Made by a program: the position numbers and the translations under genes
Shown: one piece after another, positions 47,355-61,700 of the stretch
Layout: each line of letters starts with the position of its first letter
Position numbering within the stretch: position 1 is the stretch's first letter
The notes under the pieces: generated by a model
What the model saw: the letters and a program-made list of their open reading frames with translations, nothing else
Databases searched by the model: none
Told to the model about the DNA's origin: nothing
DNA from: Siderastrea radians
Taxonomy: Eukaryota; Cnidaria; Anthozoa; Scleractinia; Rhizangiidae
Assembly: GCA_964017195.1 (NCBI GenBank)
Contig: OZ024890.1
Span: 53,906,841-53,970,840, forward strand
Direction: 5' to 3'
DNA: 64,000 nucleotides

Positions 47355-48759
47355 GTTCGTAGATGCATTTACTTTAGTATTTCATCCCGTGAAATCATTT
47401 TGATTTTTAGTATCCACGAAGAACGTTTCGAAGAATAAACGAGAATTAAGCCAAACTTTTACGAATAAGGAATGTACTTGCAGAGCAGTATCGTAATCAA
47501 AATTTAAAAAAGTTTCGAAACCTCTTTAGAGTGTCAAAAAGTTAGGCAAAAAGCTCTACATCGCTTTCAAAATGTTTGATTCCAGCCAGTGACTATGTAA
47601 ATTTCTTAGATTAGATCAGTAAGAACGAAAGTTTTATCAGCTCAAAATTGCAGTTTGATTTTTCAACTAAATTTCTTAAGTTTCCTAGGAAAGTCAGGAA
47701 GAAAGCCAGCAGATATGTCTCTTGTCTCGTTTGCGCCAAATGCTAGAAATAAACCAGTATATAGCGAATGAATATTGTACGAAAATCCCGCATCATTTTT
47801 TCGCTGTAGGCATTGATTCAGTTTTTCTCTTTAGTACTGGAGCGTTATTTTAAAATTTCTTCAATGTTCTTGACAATTGCCTTACAATTTGGGTAGAGAT
47901 TTTGCGAAGTGATAGCTTCCCTTGAACGTTTTCGAGCGTGTATGGTGTTTCAAAGCAACAACGCCCAGAATAATCTTTCTTATTTGAAAACGTTTTCTTT
48001 TACTTTATTTCAGTCTCGTCAGAATGACAGATTTATGAAAGAAGAAATCAGTTATTAAGAAGCACTTTTGTCCTTTCTTTTCGCGCGAACAAAGCTGTTG
48101 CGATCCTTTGTTACGTTTGATAGGTCTTGAAAGAAGAACCGAAATGTTACGTTTATTTCTCTGTTTGTTGTCTTTTTGTTTATACTCCTATTTTAAGTTA
48201 GCAAGATGTTTTTCGGAGTAGTTATCTTCTTATATTTCTAATAAAAAGAAAATGAGCAAAAAAGAGGCGTTTCTCCCTTCCCATTTTCTCGGCGGAAAAA
48301 GTGAAAATTGTCGCAATTATTTTCCCCGCGTAATGTCGATGTCTTTCTTATAGCTCTTTTTATTACTAGATCAACAGATTTCCAGCTCCTTAAGAAAACT
48401 CACTGTATTGGAGTTTAATAGACACAAGCGCTACTAGCTTTACTCAGCGGGACGTTGTTAAATCTTACTATGCAGCTCTTAAATGATCGTATCTTCTGTT
48501 GTTTTACGTAATTTGCAAACGTACGATCTAAATATCAAACTTGTAATCTATAAATGAGCTCCTTTCTTAGAAGTCGTTGAATTTTTCTTTTACCGGGCTT
48601 GAGGATGTTCTCCAGCAACTTTACCAACGCTGTCAAACTGAAATTTTATTTAAATCAACATTGAGAAGTGTTTTAAGATCGAGCCAAGTAATGTACGACC
48701 AGTAAAGAAATATAGGATTGGAGCGGGGAAGTTGCAAAGCACTAAGATGTTGCAGTTAT
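47355..48759. other. B-specific spacer, no gene confirmed
   Basis: AT-rich; no exon with discoidin or other domain content was found downstream of the extra signal-peptide exon. Confidence 0.5.
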
Positions 48760-49236
48760 GCGCCGATCATTTCGAAAGTTCAACATCCCCCCCCGGGCAA
48801 CCCCCCGGGCATTTGAACTTTTGAAGGATGCCTTGTTCAAATTCCCTCCCCTCGGGGCAAAGAAGCCGTTCAAATGCCCCACCAATTAGTACTGAAATAC
48901 CTCTCCTCAGAGAAAAATTTCATCTTCAATCAAACACTTAACACGCTTTACAGAGAGAGATATGCCGATATGACACCTTCAAACTTCTATCAAAGACCCT
49001 TCTCAAAGAGTTGTTCACTAACAAAGGCGAAATTCTATCTTGTAAATCCGTCAAACCCTACAAAAACCGAAAAAACTTACGGGCATATTACGTTAGAACA
49101 AGAGATAAATCCGGTTCAAATTCCCCACCCTTCCAATGCAACGTTCAAATTCCCCCCTCCCCGGGCACGATGGACAGTCGAATGCCCGGGGTATGCCCGG
49201 GGGGGGGGGATGTTGAAGTTTCGAATTGATCGGTGC
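48760..49236. mobile_element. MITE with CCCGGGCA-rich inverted ends
   Basis: Ends start GCGCCGATCATTTCGAAAGT and GCACCGATCAATTCGAAACT (right end, reverse complement), followed by AACATCCCCCCC and CCGGGCAT blocks. The open frame across it (48874-49272) is a by-product. No target duplication was identified. Confidence 0.65.
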
Positions 49237-49655
49237 ATTACAGCTCAGTTAGAAATTCTTTTCACAATTTAACTTTAAAATTGGTCATTTCTCGAAACTT
49301 TTTTCTAGTTAGAAAAACCTATTCTGTGTCCCCCAGAGTCATTTTTGTTGATAGCCTTTCAAATGAGAACAATAATCACAAATAACAGGTACGAGAACTT
49401 TCTCAACTGACAATAGTCTCTGTAAATAATTCGTTGGAAAAATTTCAAGTCCTTTAGAACAATGGTATAGTGTGAATATTCGTTTCAGACGTTTCATGTT
49501 CAATGAAACAATAGTCTTTAAGCAACTCATACGAGAAAAATGAACTTGTCTAAAACAATAGACCAGTGACTTCAAAGCAGTGTTCCTCTGTGGAAGCCTT
49601 TGTCATTCACTCGAGTTTCAGCTGAGGAAGCTAGAACTTGACTGAGAACTTCAGA

Positions 49656-49733
49656 ATGGCTCGCTTCTTGGTTAATATTTTCATCGTCGCATTGGTGATG
49701 TCTCTCTGCGTTGCCGAAAATACCTTTACGAAG
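49656..49733 (+). CDS. Gene B exon 1: signal peptide
   Basis: MARFLVNIFIVALVMSLCVA then ENTFTK; one residue differs from gene A. Donor ACGAAG|GTATCA, phase 0. The 5' flank is also conserved (49560-49655). Confidence 0.88.
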
Positions 49734-52700
49734 GTATCAAAGTACAATTTAATTTTATCTATTCTGAAATCAGTTTTCATTTTGTCATTTTTTATTTTTT
49801 ATTTTTGCGGATTGTTGTCTATGATATAGAAAACAATTCATTTCAAACATTAACGGAACAAGAAACAGAAACTAAACATAGGAAATCTTCATACATGTAC
49901 TATAACCAGGAAAAAATTATGAAAGTATCGCTTAAGCACAACTGAGTATCGTTCAAGCGGTATGCATTTCGGGAATCTATTTTTGGTGTCCTGAACAAAA
50001 AATATATAATATATAACACAATAAAGGTAGTCCTAAATTCTAATTAATTTTTTCGCTTTGAACTGATTTGATGTCTTCATCTGTAGCTTAGTAGAACTAT
50101 ATCTGCTCAATTATATATCCAGTAAAATTCGTGAAACTTCTCCGTTTCAAATAAAAAATACTAGCATTCCTATATTTTAAAATTTGGTGACGTAATTCCC
50201 AGTCAAATTATGAAGAACTGCTTCAGCAAGATTCCCTGTTGCTTGTAGAATCAAGAATAACAAACAAGGAAACTTTCGACCATATGATGTGACTCTACTC
50301 GATTCTAATCTTAACTTACTTGTGAGAATTCTTTTGCTTGAACGTCTGCTTTAAGAGTGTGATAAAATTCATAAAGTACAGGAAATTAAAAAACAAGTAT
50401 CTTATTCCATATGAGCAATCATAAAAATTAATTAATAATTAAAAATTGGGCCAAAATCGATACCCAGGTACCAAATACTCGTTATCATCTATATTCTGCT
50501 TGACCAAAAAATATCTATACTTGCGAGAAACATCCGTGATTTCGATACCGCTAACGTGACCACTTGTAAGAAACGGTGGAAAATTTTTGTTTCTATGAGG
50601 CGTAATCCTTTCGAGCACAAGCACGTGATTGTGTTCTCGCACCGAATCTATGTTTTTACTTGTTTGCGTAATACTTTACTTATTAACATTTGATCTTTGC
50701 AACTCGCCCAATACCTTTGCGTGATTTCGACTTTTTTAAGCCTGGGCTCTACGTTAAATAATGATCTCACTGTGTGAATCTTAAGTGTGACATCATGATA
50801 TCGACATCGATAACGCATATCCAAAAAATGCCAGATATCGTTAAATATCGTACATTTTATCGGGTTTATTTGAAAAACTGGTATCGGCCCACCCTTAATA
50901 AAAATGCAATGCACCATTCCGAAACCTTGAACAGGAATATGCAACCGGTGCTAAGCGCGGGAAAACTCTGGTAAGATTCGTCCAGCGATTGGTTTTGGTT
51001 TTGTTCTTTTAGCTGCGGCAAAAGAAACCTCTGTTAGTAGGGAAGGGGATTGATTGGAAAATTACTACAGGTTTAACTGTTGCACGCGGCTTTGTCATAA
51101 ATCATCGAACTCGGAAAATGCGAAAACAGAAGCAAAAAGCGCGTTTTTTTACATTTAAAGCTGTCATGACTTCACGGTATTTTTTCTTTGATTTTTTAGT
51201 TACCTGCCATCCATGGAAACAACGAAGAAGACAACAAGCTGTCGATCCACAAAAGAAGTGTCTACACGAATCCTTTGCTAGGTAAGAGACAGCCATACAC
51301 TTTTATGAAAGCCGAGTCTCTCTCGGAAGTGTTTCAATTGAGCTAGGGAAAAGTCTAAATATAGTTTATTAAAAACTGGACTAGGTACATTGGATTTCTA
51401 CCATTCTGATTGGCTGAACGGAGCCAGGCTATCAGCTCATATACCTGCTGTGACAGCTGTGACCAAATATGGACAATAAACACTCAACAACAAAATGAAC
51501 AAAGTGAGCTGGAAGTTTTTTCCTCGCCAGCAACCCGTCGAGAAAAATAGACAAGAAAAATCACTTGGCAGCGAATTTGAATTAAGCAGAAATTCCAACA
51601 GCGTCACTAATAGCGTTGTCTAACAGAAGTCAAAATTGTTTGAAGAAACTGTGCAGAAAAAGAAATTAGAAATTTAAGCATTGAGCGTTGTGTTTACAGT
51701 TAAGCTTAATTTCTTTCATCGATTGTCACGTCGATCATTAAAATTGAACAAACAGTAGCTTTTATCAGGAAGCCTTTCCACTTCAAAATATCAAGACAAG
51801 ACAAAATAAAACACAGTGAAATGGGGCAGAAGCATTTAATAACAACTGTCACACATTCATGACGATTCGGTGCGAAAATCATGAAGCAGTCTAAACAAGT
51901 ACTAAAAAAAACTACAGCTGCAAACTACCAAGAAGGCCGAAGGAAGGGCGAAAATTTTTTTCAGCTTTAACACGCAAAATTGACACTAATTTACCTGCAC
52001 TCGTTGTAGCTCTGTGTTCCAACAGGTCCAAATGCTCAGATAGAAATCGGATGCCATGTAAACGGAGTTGAATCGCTTTTCCAGTTGTTTGAATGTTGTT
52101 TTTACCAGAATCGTAACCTCTAAACCGAGAACAACTGCATTTTGTGCTTCGCATTAAACAAACGATGATGGTGAATTCTAATGTTCCTCGCTACAGTAAT
52201 CTTGCTTCTGAGCTGCATAGAAATTACTTCTTCAAATTCAAATTGGTTCTGTCTTCATTTCGATCAAACACGCACATGATGGCTCCGTTGTGCGAACAGA
52301 TTACAAATTGTTCTGTTTCAACTCCAGCAGCTAATATGGTGAAATTGTACAGCTTCAATCCGCTTTGAACGATGATTACAACAATGTTTCGGGAAAAATC
52401 AAACATGTACCATATTTCAGAGCCAATAATTAGAAGATTTTTTTCCCAAACTTGTGCCACTTCGTTCACTTTCGAGCAGTTTTCATTGATTCATTCAGCT
52501 TTGCAATGAAACGCTGCAACACTTCGCAAGGTTTTGGCGCCTTTTTCGTTCAGTCATGTGATCGATTCTTGCTCCCATTTTATCCCTTTTCTCATTTTTC
52601 TCTTTTTTTCTTCATTTTTTTTTAAAAAAACAATTATTCTACTTGGGCTTGCTGGATATCAAATGATTATAACCAACTCGGCGCTATGCGCCTCGTTGGT

Positions 52701-55700
52701 TATCTATCATTTCATATCCAGCGCGCCCTCGTAGAATAATTGTTAAATATTACTTTCTTTATAAGAACGAAGACAATTTTTTGAGCATATTTTGAAAGTT
52801 TACAAAGAGAAACGAATACATGAAGCTCGAAAATCTGTTGTGATGTCGCTAATGGTGCAAAACTACCCAAACCATTATATTCCCATTTTCATAAATTTTA
52901 TAACGTGAAATCCCGATTATAAGCCCCCCCCCGTTAGACCCATCTACCCGTTGACAAAAATTATATTCCGATTATGAAGCCCCCCTCCCTCCATTTATAC
53001 TTTTTCCTTTAACATAAGTACTTTTACAGAACAACATACAACTTCAAATTGACATTAGGAAAGTACAATGCAAGTAGAGTGCGGAACAATAATTATAATT
53101 ATTTGATCAAAGTTCCAAATAGTATTTGGAACTTTGATCAAATAACGGTATTGACTAAATTTCCGATTTATTATGACGCTTCAAGGCACAAAGATGTAAT
53201 GGTAAGTGAAAACTTATCAAGTTTGGATAGCGCTATATTTTCGTCTTAATTAATTTTTTGTCTGCTCATTCCGAAACAATTTTTTTATACCGTTTAGAAT
53301 CCCCCGGTTAGAAGCCCACCCAAAGTATAAGCCCTTGTAATCAGGATTTTACGGGATTTGAACCAAATTTTTCTAGAATTGTAGCCAAAACATTATTCGA
53401 GTTCAATGAGATGTTAGACGTTAGGTAAATCAAAACCAACAGAAAAAAAACTAAGCATGAATGATATGTGAGAGACAGAAAGTCGCTCAACAATAACCTG
53501 AACGGTTTATTAGCAAGCAAAACTGAGTTAGTTTCGTCTGGCTACAGACTTTCCACCCAGGTAGCAAGACAAGAAACTCACATGTTATGCCAAGTTTAGA
53601 TATCAACGAAATGCATTCCTTTGTCCTCTTTTTTGTTTTTTGTTTTTTGTTTTTTCATGTAACAATATTTATTTGCAAAGTCTAAATTATCCGAGTTGTC
53701 TTTCAGTGTATCGCTGTTCTCTTCCTCTTGGTTTGGAAAATGGCCATGTACCAGACGCCGCATTCTCTGCCTCTTCCAGTCACCAAGCCAAATTTGCCCC
53801 AGCACGAGCCAGGTTAAACATACACGCTGATAGTAAGGGGTATGGAGCCTGGGCAACAAAAACTAACAACGGCAAACAATGGCTTCAAATTGACTTTGGG
53901 GAGCTGGTACGAGTGACAAAAGCAGCAACACAAGGGCGGCAGGACAGTGACGATTGGGTAACAAAGTTCACTCTCTCCTACAGCGTGGACGGGATACACT
54001 GGGTCGAGTACAAGGAAAACAGTGTCGCGTGGGTAAGTATTGAACATAGTCATTACTGATAGGTGTGATGCCAAAAATTCTCAGAAGGTAATTTCTCAAG
54101 CATCACAACTATATTAAGCACTGCCGTTTAGTGTTTTACTCAAGACGGAGCACCAGTTTAGAATTATTAGCATCACCGAAAAAGAACACTTGGATGATTA
54201 GTGTCATAGAAACGCCTTGTAGTTGTTTTGCAGTTAGCCTAAACTTAAAAGAAACAGTTATAGTTTTTTTTTTAATTAAGGCTGCTATTAGTTTTTTTTT
54301 TATGTAATTACAAAGCGATTGTTTTTTGGCGGGTGAACACATTCGTAGTTTTAGATAAGTTTTTTTCAAGATGATGATTCAATGATTCAATCCAGAAACT
54401 AAAAAGGGAGGGGGATCATATCAAAGTGAACAGTAAATACTATGATTCCTGCCGGTTTGTTATCATCACTGATTGGCTGTACGTTTCTAAAAGGATGAAA
54501 TGTTAATAAGCATGTATTTGATCAAACTTGCGAGTCTCTGTAACCTGACAAATGGAAAAGGAAATCTTTCTGTAATTATGGAATAAAAACAGAAATCAAA
54601 CAATGAAAATGGCACTAGCAAACACATGCAAGAACCTTCAGTTACAAGGTCAGTTACAAGGTCACAATTTATAACACTGCTTTATGAAATATTTTCAGGT
54701 TTTCTCAGGTAACAGGGACAGAAACACAGTCGTGGAACACCTACTTGTCACAGCATTCAATGCTCGGTTTATTCGCTTCCATCCAAAATCCTGGAAAGGA
54801 CATATCTGTATGAGAGCAGAGGTGTACGGCTGTAGAAATGGTACGTTGGTAACAGAGCCTAACGAAATCATGAAAGAAATTATGCGATATTGTGCGCAAT
54901 TCATTTCAGCATTGACGCCTTTAGAGCTTTCATAGCTGAGCCAGCGCGTTAGCGCGTCAGCGGAGCTCCATTGCTAAGGAAATTTGGTAACCTATCAAGC
55001 CAAGAAATTTTGGTAGTGACGTAATAGTCACGTGACCGTCCGTACGTACGTACGTACGTACGTCCGTCCGCACCACAGGGTTACCACAGGGTTACACTGG
55101 ATATAACTCTGTGTTGAATCCCGTGTGCACGAAATCGCATGTTGACCCGCGTTGTAGCAAAACAAGCAAAGACAACAACAAAAACCCAGTCAAAAACAAA
55201 TTTGTTAATGGAAAAAAAGTTCAAAAGAATACTCAGTTGTCTTTTTGGTGAAAGGAGAAAAGTTTAATTTAGGCGAAAAAAATTAGGCGATAAACTTCAG
55301 GCGAAAAGTTCAAATTTGCCTTGTCGGTTCTGTTCGAACTCGGTCGGTACACTGCTTGAGTTCGCAGCTTTACGCAAGCGGTTTCGACGCCAAATATAGC
55401 AGAGCTAGTGCTTTTTGGTTTTTTCTGTCCACAACCATGGTTTTTACGGCGTTCTGAACACATTTTGCCAGGAAAAACACCAGCATTTTCATGCTGATAG
55501 GCAGCTCGTCACGAAGAAAAAAAGAAATATTAAAATTAACTCGAAAAATTATATTCAGCGCTGATGGCCAAGTGGACTAATATTCGGCTTCATACGCTGA
55601 CGACCCGGGTTCGACTCTTAGCGAGGGTAGGTTTTTTTTTCTTTTTTTTTTTTTTTAATTTAACGACTTGAATGAGAGTATTTTCACAAATTAATAACTG

Positions 55701-58700
55701 CTAGCAAAAAAACAAACAAACAAAACAAAAAGGGGGGCTTCGCTTTTAGGCTTGGCTAAATCTATATATTACATACATAAGTAAACCAGTAGTATCCACA
55801 GCTCAGTATCACTGGTTACTCAAAGGTCTGGATTACTCAACAATAATGTCGTTTTCAGGCAGTTATTTGCTAATCTTGAAAATAGGCGTTTCGTCTGACC
55901 GGTCAGGTCTTGAAGCAAAACTATCACACACCCCAAAAAATTCGAGTGTCAGTTGATGAGCGTTGAAACTGGTCAAAACGTCAACAAACTGTGACATTTC
56001 TTGGCTCTTTTAATACGAAGAACGTTTAATTAGTATAGGAAATCGCACGAATTTTCGTAGAATTAGTGATTAATGGGTACAGTGTGTTGCCCAGTTCTCG
56101 TACACTTTAGTTTGTAATCGCTATATCTTTTCGTCTGTGAGATGAAAATTTCTGAAATTTCTCTTAAAGGTAGCCCATTTACTTACCTTTAATATATAAG
56201 ACGATTGGCCGCTTGATCGACGTATGTTCAAAATTATACCATTTTTCCAAAACTCCTAAGTTGCCCAGTCTTCGTACACCTGGCCTAGTTTTCGTACATC
56301 GACAAAACAACATTTCTCCACGAAAACGCTCGACGCAAACTGATGTGTCAGCCACCCTGCCGAGTGCTTATCCTGTTTTCTCTTCGGTTTGTGAATAAAT
56401 ATCCGCTAAGCGACCAATGTTTCGTGTACAAAGCAAATGGTTATTCAGGAGGTGGATGTTTAATCGATCCTGCAGTGTTGATTTCTTGGTCCCTCACTTT
56501 TGGGCGGCTTTTCTTATGCTTAATCCACTGTCTCGTACGTCATTTACTGCCTTGGTAAAGGTAATTGACAGGTTACTATTCTGCGTATTAAGACTGTTAA
56601 GAAAAGGCCTGTATAAGATTCGACGTTTTCCTTCCGTTTCCGCTTACGCCTTTAGAATAGCAAACGCTTTACTTCCGTTTCCGCTTACGCTTGCTTTTCT
56701 TAGTTACTTTTGTAAATGTTTATTAGAATCGCAACGGAGTGGAAAAAAATCGGTTAAACCGGTAAACTAACGATATTTCAAGGTGTATGTCAACATTCTA
56801 TGCATAGAAATCTACCTAAGTTAATTATTTGACGGTTTAGATTGTTTGCGTGGGATTAAGTGTATTAAATATTCGTGACCTGCGCATGACCCGGATGTAA
56901 AGCGTCGCTGTCACACCACAACAAATACATGTAGTTTTTCGTACTTTGCAAGGATTGTTGTATAATCTTTGCTGCACTTGCGACTTATTAGTTTTCGAAC
57001 AGTAAAGTTTAAAATCAGTTCTTTAACTTATTTAAAAATAGGTTTTGAGAAAGGTGCAGCTAAGTGTACGAAAACTGGCACAGGGGGTCGAAATGTATGC
57101 GAATATTCTCACCGCTAAAATTCAGGAGCAGTTAAAATTAACCTGGCGTTGAAAGTTCTTCCATTCACTTTCATCTTTTATCTATCATCTGTCCAAAACT
57201 CATGAGGTTCCTTGCAAAATTACCTACAAAACGGGCTATTTGGTCATCTACGATACCTTTACTGTGCAGTGAAAAGTGGAAATATTAGCCGCTAAAGTTT
57301 TACCCACCTCGAAAGAAATTGTCCGTACTGACCTGCTTCTTCGTCAAAAAGCCCGGCAAAACCGGCAATTTATGGCTGAAATGTTCCTTTTATTTTTGGA
57401 ATTCTTCGGTTGACGAAGATTTAAATGACCGACGAAAATAATGAAATAAAGTTGTTTCTGTACGAAAACTGGGCCCGTACGAAAACTGGGCAACATACTG
57501 TACGAGTAATGTTTTGAAAGTTCTCAAAATTACACGAGCCTTTAGGCGAGTGTAATTTGAGAACTTTCAAAACATTACGGGTATCCATTACTCGCTAATT
57601 GTACGAAAAGGTTGTGCGATTTTTTTTTTATAGTACACTCAACAAAATCGTTATAGTTAAAGATCTCGTCGCGCTCTCGTTTTGGTAGCTTCGTCATGCA
57701 CTGGTGAGCATGTCTCACAGTAAACAACTCTTTATTTGGTAAAAAGAAAACCATTTACATTACAAAGTATAATCTACTCAACTCAGAAATGACAGGATTT
57801 GACAACTAAACAGCAAATAGAAAGCTGCATTCTGCAAAAAACATAATACAATAAATAGGTACTCCGACAGAGTACAAATTACATGCTCGCAAAGATCCAC
57901 GATATAAAGTTCTTAAGCACGTGGTCCAGAAAAAGCTTCGATGTGCCTACTACCAGTATGTAGAAGATATTATTAATTCATCCAATAACGACAATCCTCT
58001 TGAGACCAACAAGCGTTTTTGGGGCCTACTGAAGCACGCGAAATCCGACAACACGGGAGTCCATCCCTGAAAAATAACGGAACTTTGACATCTGATCCAA
58101 AAAGAAAGGCTTCTCTATTAAACATTTACTTTCAATCAGTATTTACCAGAGAGCCACCACTCAGCCTAAAGCAACAGTGTCAGTATACGATACTTGACAA
58201 CACGCAGGAAAGTGGCTTCCAGTACCCCCACAATGCCAGAAATCATCATTACTCGTGAAGGGATCATTAAACTTCTCAAGAATTTGAAATCACATAAGGC
58301 AGCTGGTCCAGATGACCTCGCACCTGCAGTCTCAAAAGAGCTATCTACCGAAATTGCACCAGTGCTGCAGAAGATTTACACCAAATCTATTCAAACCCAC
58401 ATCATACCCAGCGACTGGAAGAAGGCTCGAATTTGTCCAATCTTCAAAAAGGGTGACAAAGATAGACCTGAGAACTACAGACCAATCTCGCTGACTTGCA
58501 TTTGCAGCAAGATCTTAGAACACATCATAACAAGCTGCATTATGTCCCACTTAGAAGTATATAACATCCTTTATCCACTACAGCACGGTTTTCGCAAGAA
58601 CAGGTCCTGTGAGTCACAGCTCCTTGAATTCGTCACGGACCTTATCGACACCCCGCCAAACACTAAGCAAACCGACGTCATCATAATGGACTTCTCCAAG

Positions 58701-61700
58701 GCCTTCGACAAAGTCCCTCACAACCGGCTATTGTTGAAACTTAAGTTTTACGGCATCAGGAACAATACCTTAGGCTGGATTAAGAATTTCTTGTTTAACA
58801 GGCAGCAATGTGTGGCTGTAGATGGAGAAAGTTCAGCTCCCACCCTAGTTCTCTCGGGCGTCCCACAGGGATCAGTCATCGGCCCCGCGCTCTTTCTCAT
58901 TTATGTCAATGATTTACCCAATGGTATATAAAAATCAAAGGTTAGGCTCTTCGCTGATGACACTATCATGTATCTTGCCATCAACAATAGCGACGACTGC
59001 CAGCAGCTTCAGCATGACTTAACCCTTCTACAGAAGTGGGGAGAAGAATGGCAAATGCAATTTAACACCTCAAAGTGTGAAGTACTCCGTGTGTCCCGTG
59101 CTCGCACCCAGATTCCTTTCACCTATGTACTGAACGGTACTCCACTTACGGAGACTGACCAAGCTAGATACCTGGGCACTCACATTTCAAAAGATCTGAA
59201 GTGGAATAAACACATTGATATAATCACAGCTAAAGCTAATCGCTCCCTCGGCTTCCTAAAAAGAAATCTTAAAGTGTCGTCCTGTTCATTACGTGAGAAG
59301 GCATATATGGGCTTTGTACGCCCCCAGCTTGAATACGGCTCTACAATATGGGACCCAAGACCAGGTGTTGAAAATAAAGGTGCCTATAAGGTTGAGATGG
59401 TTCAACGGCGTGCCGCTAGGTGGACATTGAAGAGATATCACAACACTTCTAGTGTCACTAACATAATGGAGAACACTGGAGCAGAGGAGAGTTGACGCGC
59501 GGCTTGCACTCCTTTTCAAGATCTACAACGGACTCAGACCAGTTGACGCCAGAAAGTACCTCAGACATCCACCTCGAAGATCCCGGCACTCACACAGCTA
59601 CAGCTTCATTCCTTTATCTACTAGTACCTCCTCTCACCGTCTTTCATTCTACCCTAGAACAATCACTCAGTGGAACAGTCTGCCTCAGTCTTTCTTTGAG
59701 AACACTAATTTAACTAAATTTAAACAGTCTGTTTCCTCGTTCAACCACAGTTCTGTAAACTAGATTTGTACTTTATATATATATACATATATATATATAT
59801 TTTTTTTTTTCAAAATATTTAGCTGACCCCACGCCATCAATCTTCGGCTTCGAAGGGTAGGCGTTACCGGTAAATAATAAAATAAATTAAGGATTAATTG
59901 TACTCCTCTCATCCAATCAGAAACGAGTAATTTTGTTGAGTGTACCATAACAATAATATGAATGCCTCATGCGATCTCCACGATTTTTATTGTTACTTTG
60001 TGGCAGTTCACAGTTGCTCAGTATCACTCGGTTTGGAAGATAAACGCATTCCTGACAGTGCGTTTACAGCTTCAGGAAGTTACAACGACAACCACAGGCC
60101 TTCACTGGCAAGACTAAACCTTTTAAGCGACGGAAAGCATGTTGGCGCTTGGTGCCCAAAACATAAAAGCAGCAACCAGTGGCTTCAGATTGACCTGGGG
60201 GAAATCACTGCTGTAACAAAAGTGGCAACACAAGGACGGTACACCACTGAGGACAGAGTTAAAACGTATAAACTGTCTTACAGTGTAGACGGGATACACT
60301 GGACCTGGTATAAACAACGTGCTGTGGATAAGGTACTTTACTATCCATTCTTTGTTATGTAATTCCCGAGGTTGAGAGAGAACAGCTAAAAAAACGACCA
60401 TTGTTCTTTTAAATCCAAAAGCTACGTCATCCAAAGTTAGGCTAATATTTTAAAAGTAAGTACAACGTAGGAAAGGTGAAAGTAGATCACATAAATGATC
60501 ATATACAGTGCATTTATGTGTGGGTCGCGGATGAAGGGAAAAGAAGGTACGTCATGCAGTGCATGGCAGTGATTTTAGCAAAATCGGCTTTTGTAGCTAG
60601 AAAAAGCCGTTCAAAAATTCACACGTGAAAGGGAATAATTGAGCCCATGATCCTAAGATACATCAACAACAACACAGCAACGAACAATCTTTATTATCAA
60701 TTTTTGTTTAAAGCAAGAGTTATAGATGCCGATGAAACGGTCTTGCCAAAGAAATTTTGGGAATTTTTTTGTGTTCATTTCAAGCATTAAGCAACCCGCA
60801 GGCTGCCAAAAACTTTTCAGGGGATTATTTATTTTATTCTGAAATTGTGTCAATCCTTGTATTAATACCTCTGGTTTGTTATTTAACAGATCTTTGCTGG
60901 GAATACTGATAGAAACACAGTCATTACACACTCTCTAAAGCCCCACATTGAAGCTCGCTACATCCGCTTTCACCCCCTAACCCACAATCACAATATCCCT
61001 TGTTTGAGAGCTGAACTGTATGGTTGCCGAGATGGTAAGTCATGTTTTGTTATGCACAAAAATGACGCAAACAATTTGTTCAATCTGAAAGGCCGCGTAA
61101 AATCGCACGAGCAGAAGAAAATAAAATTTGTCTCGTGTGATTCATTCCAAGTTGCAGGAGAAAAAGAATGCACCACTAAAAGCACATAGAATGAATACTG
61201 TACTTTAAAGAAACAGAAAATGACGTGCCTGCTTACTTAACTGAATTAGCCACAGACGCGTACGTTTACATACGTACCGTCAAATTCTTCCCAACTCCTT
61301 CGAGGGTATACACGCACAAAGCGCTATTTTTTAGCGGGAAATCTTAGGGTGATCTTTGGTCATCTTCCTGAGACTTGTTCGGATGTCACTTTGTCCAAAT
61401 TTATGCTGGGCTACGACTTAGAAAAACGTTTGCTTTCAGTTTGTTCTTGTAATTTTATTTTGTATCTTTTTACGCAAGCAAGCAACGTTTACTGTCCGTT
61501 AAGGTTTGCCAATTTTATTTTTCTCCAGTAAAGAACTGTTTAATGCCCGTGGGGGTGGAAGACGGGAGAATTCCTGATGAGGCATTCACTGCGTCTTCTT
61601 CTGCCAGCGCCGCCTATCTTCCAAACCGAGCGAGACTCAACTTGCTACCAAATGGCGGGAAATATTGCTGGGTTGCTGGCCAGAATAACGCCAATCAGTG

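Larger units (their letters stand above)
54841..56079. other. First part of the expanded intron in gene B
   Basis: Contains a GCGTTAGCGCGTCAGCG-type repeat near 54965, (CGTA)n at 55038, a tRNA-like SINE head at 55558 and a block at 55835-56000 shared with copy A. No gene. Confidence 0.6.

Noticed and set aside
48874..49272. 132-codon frame
   Set aside because: Runs through a MITE including its inverted end; not conserved elsewhere in the window.
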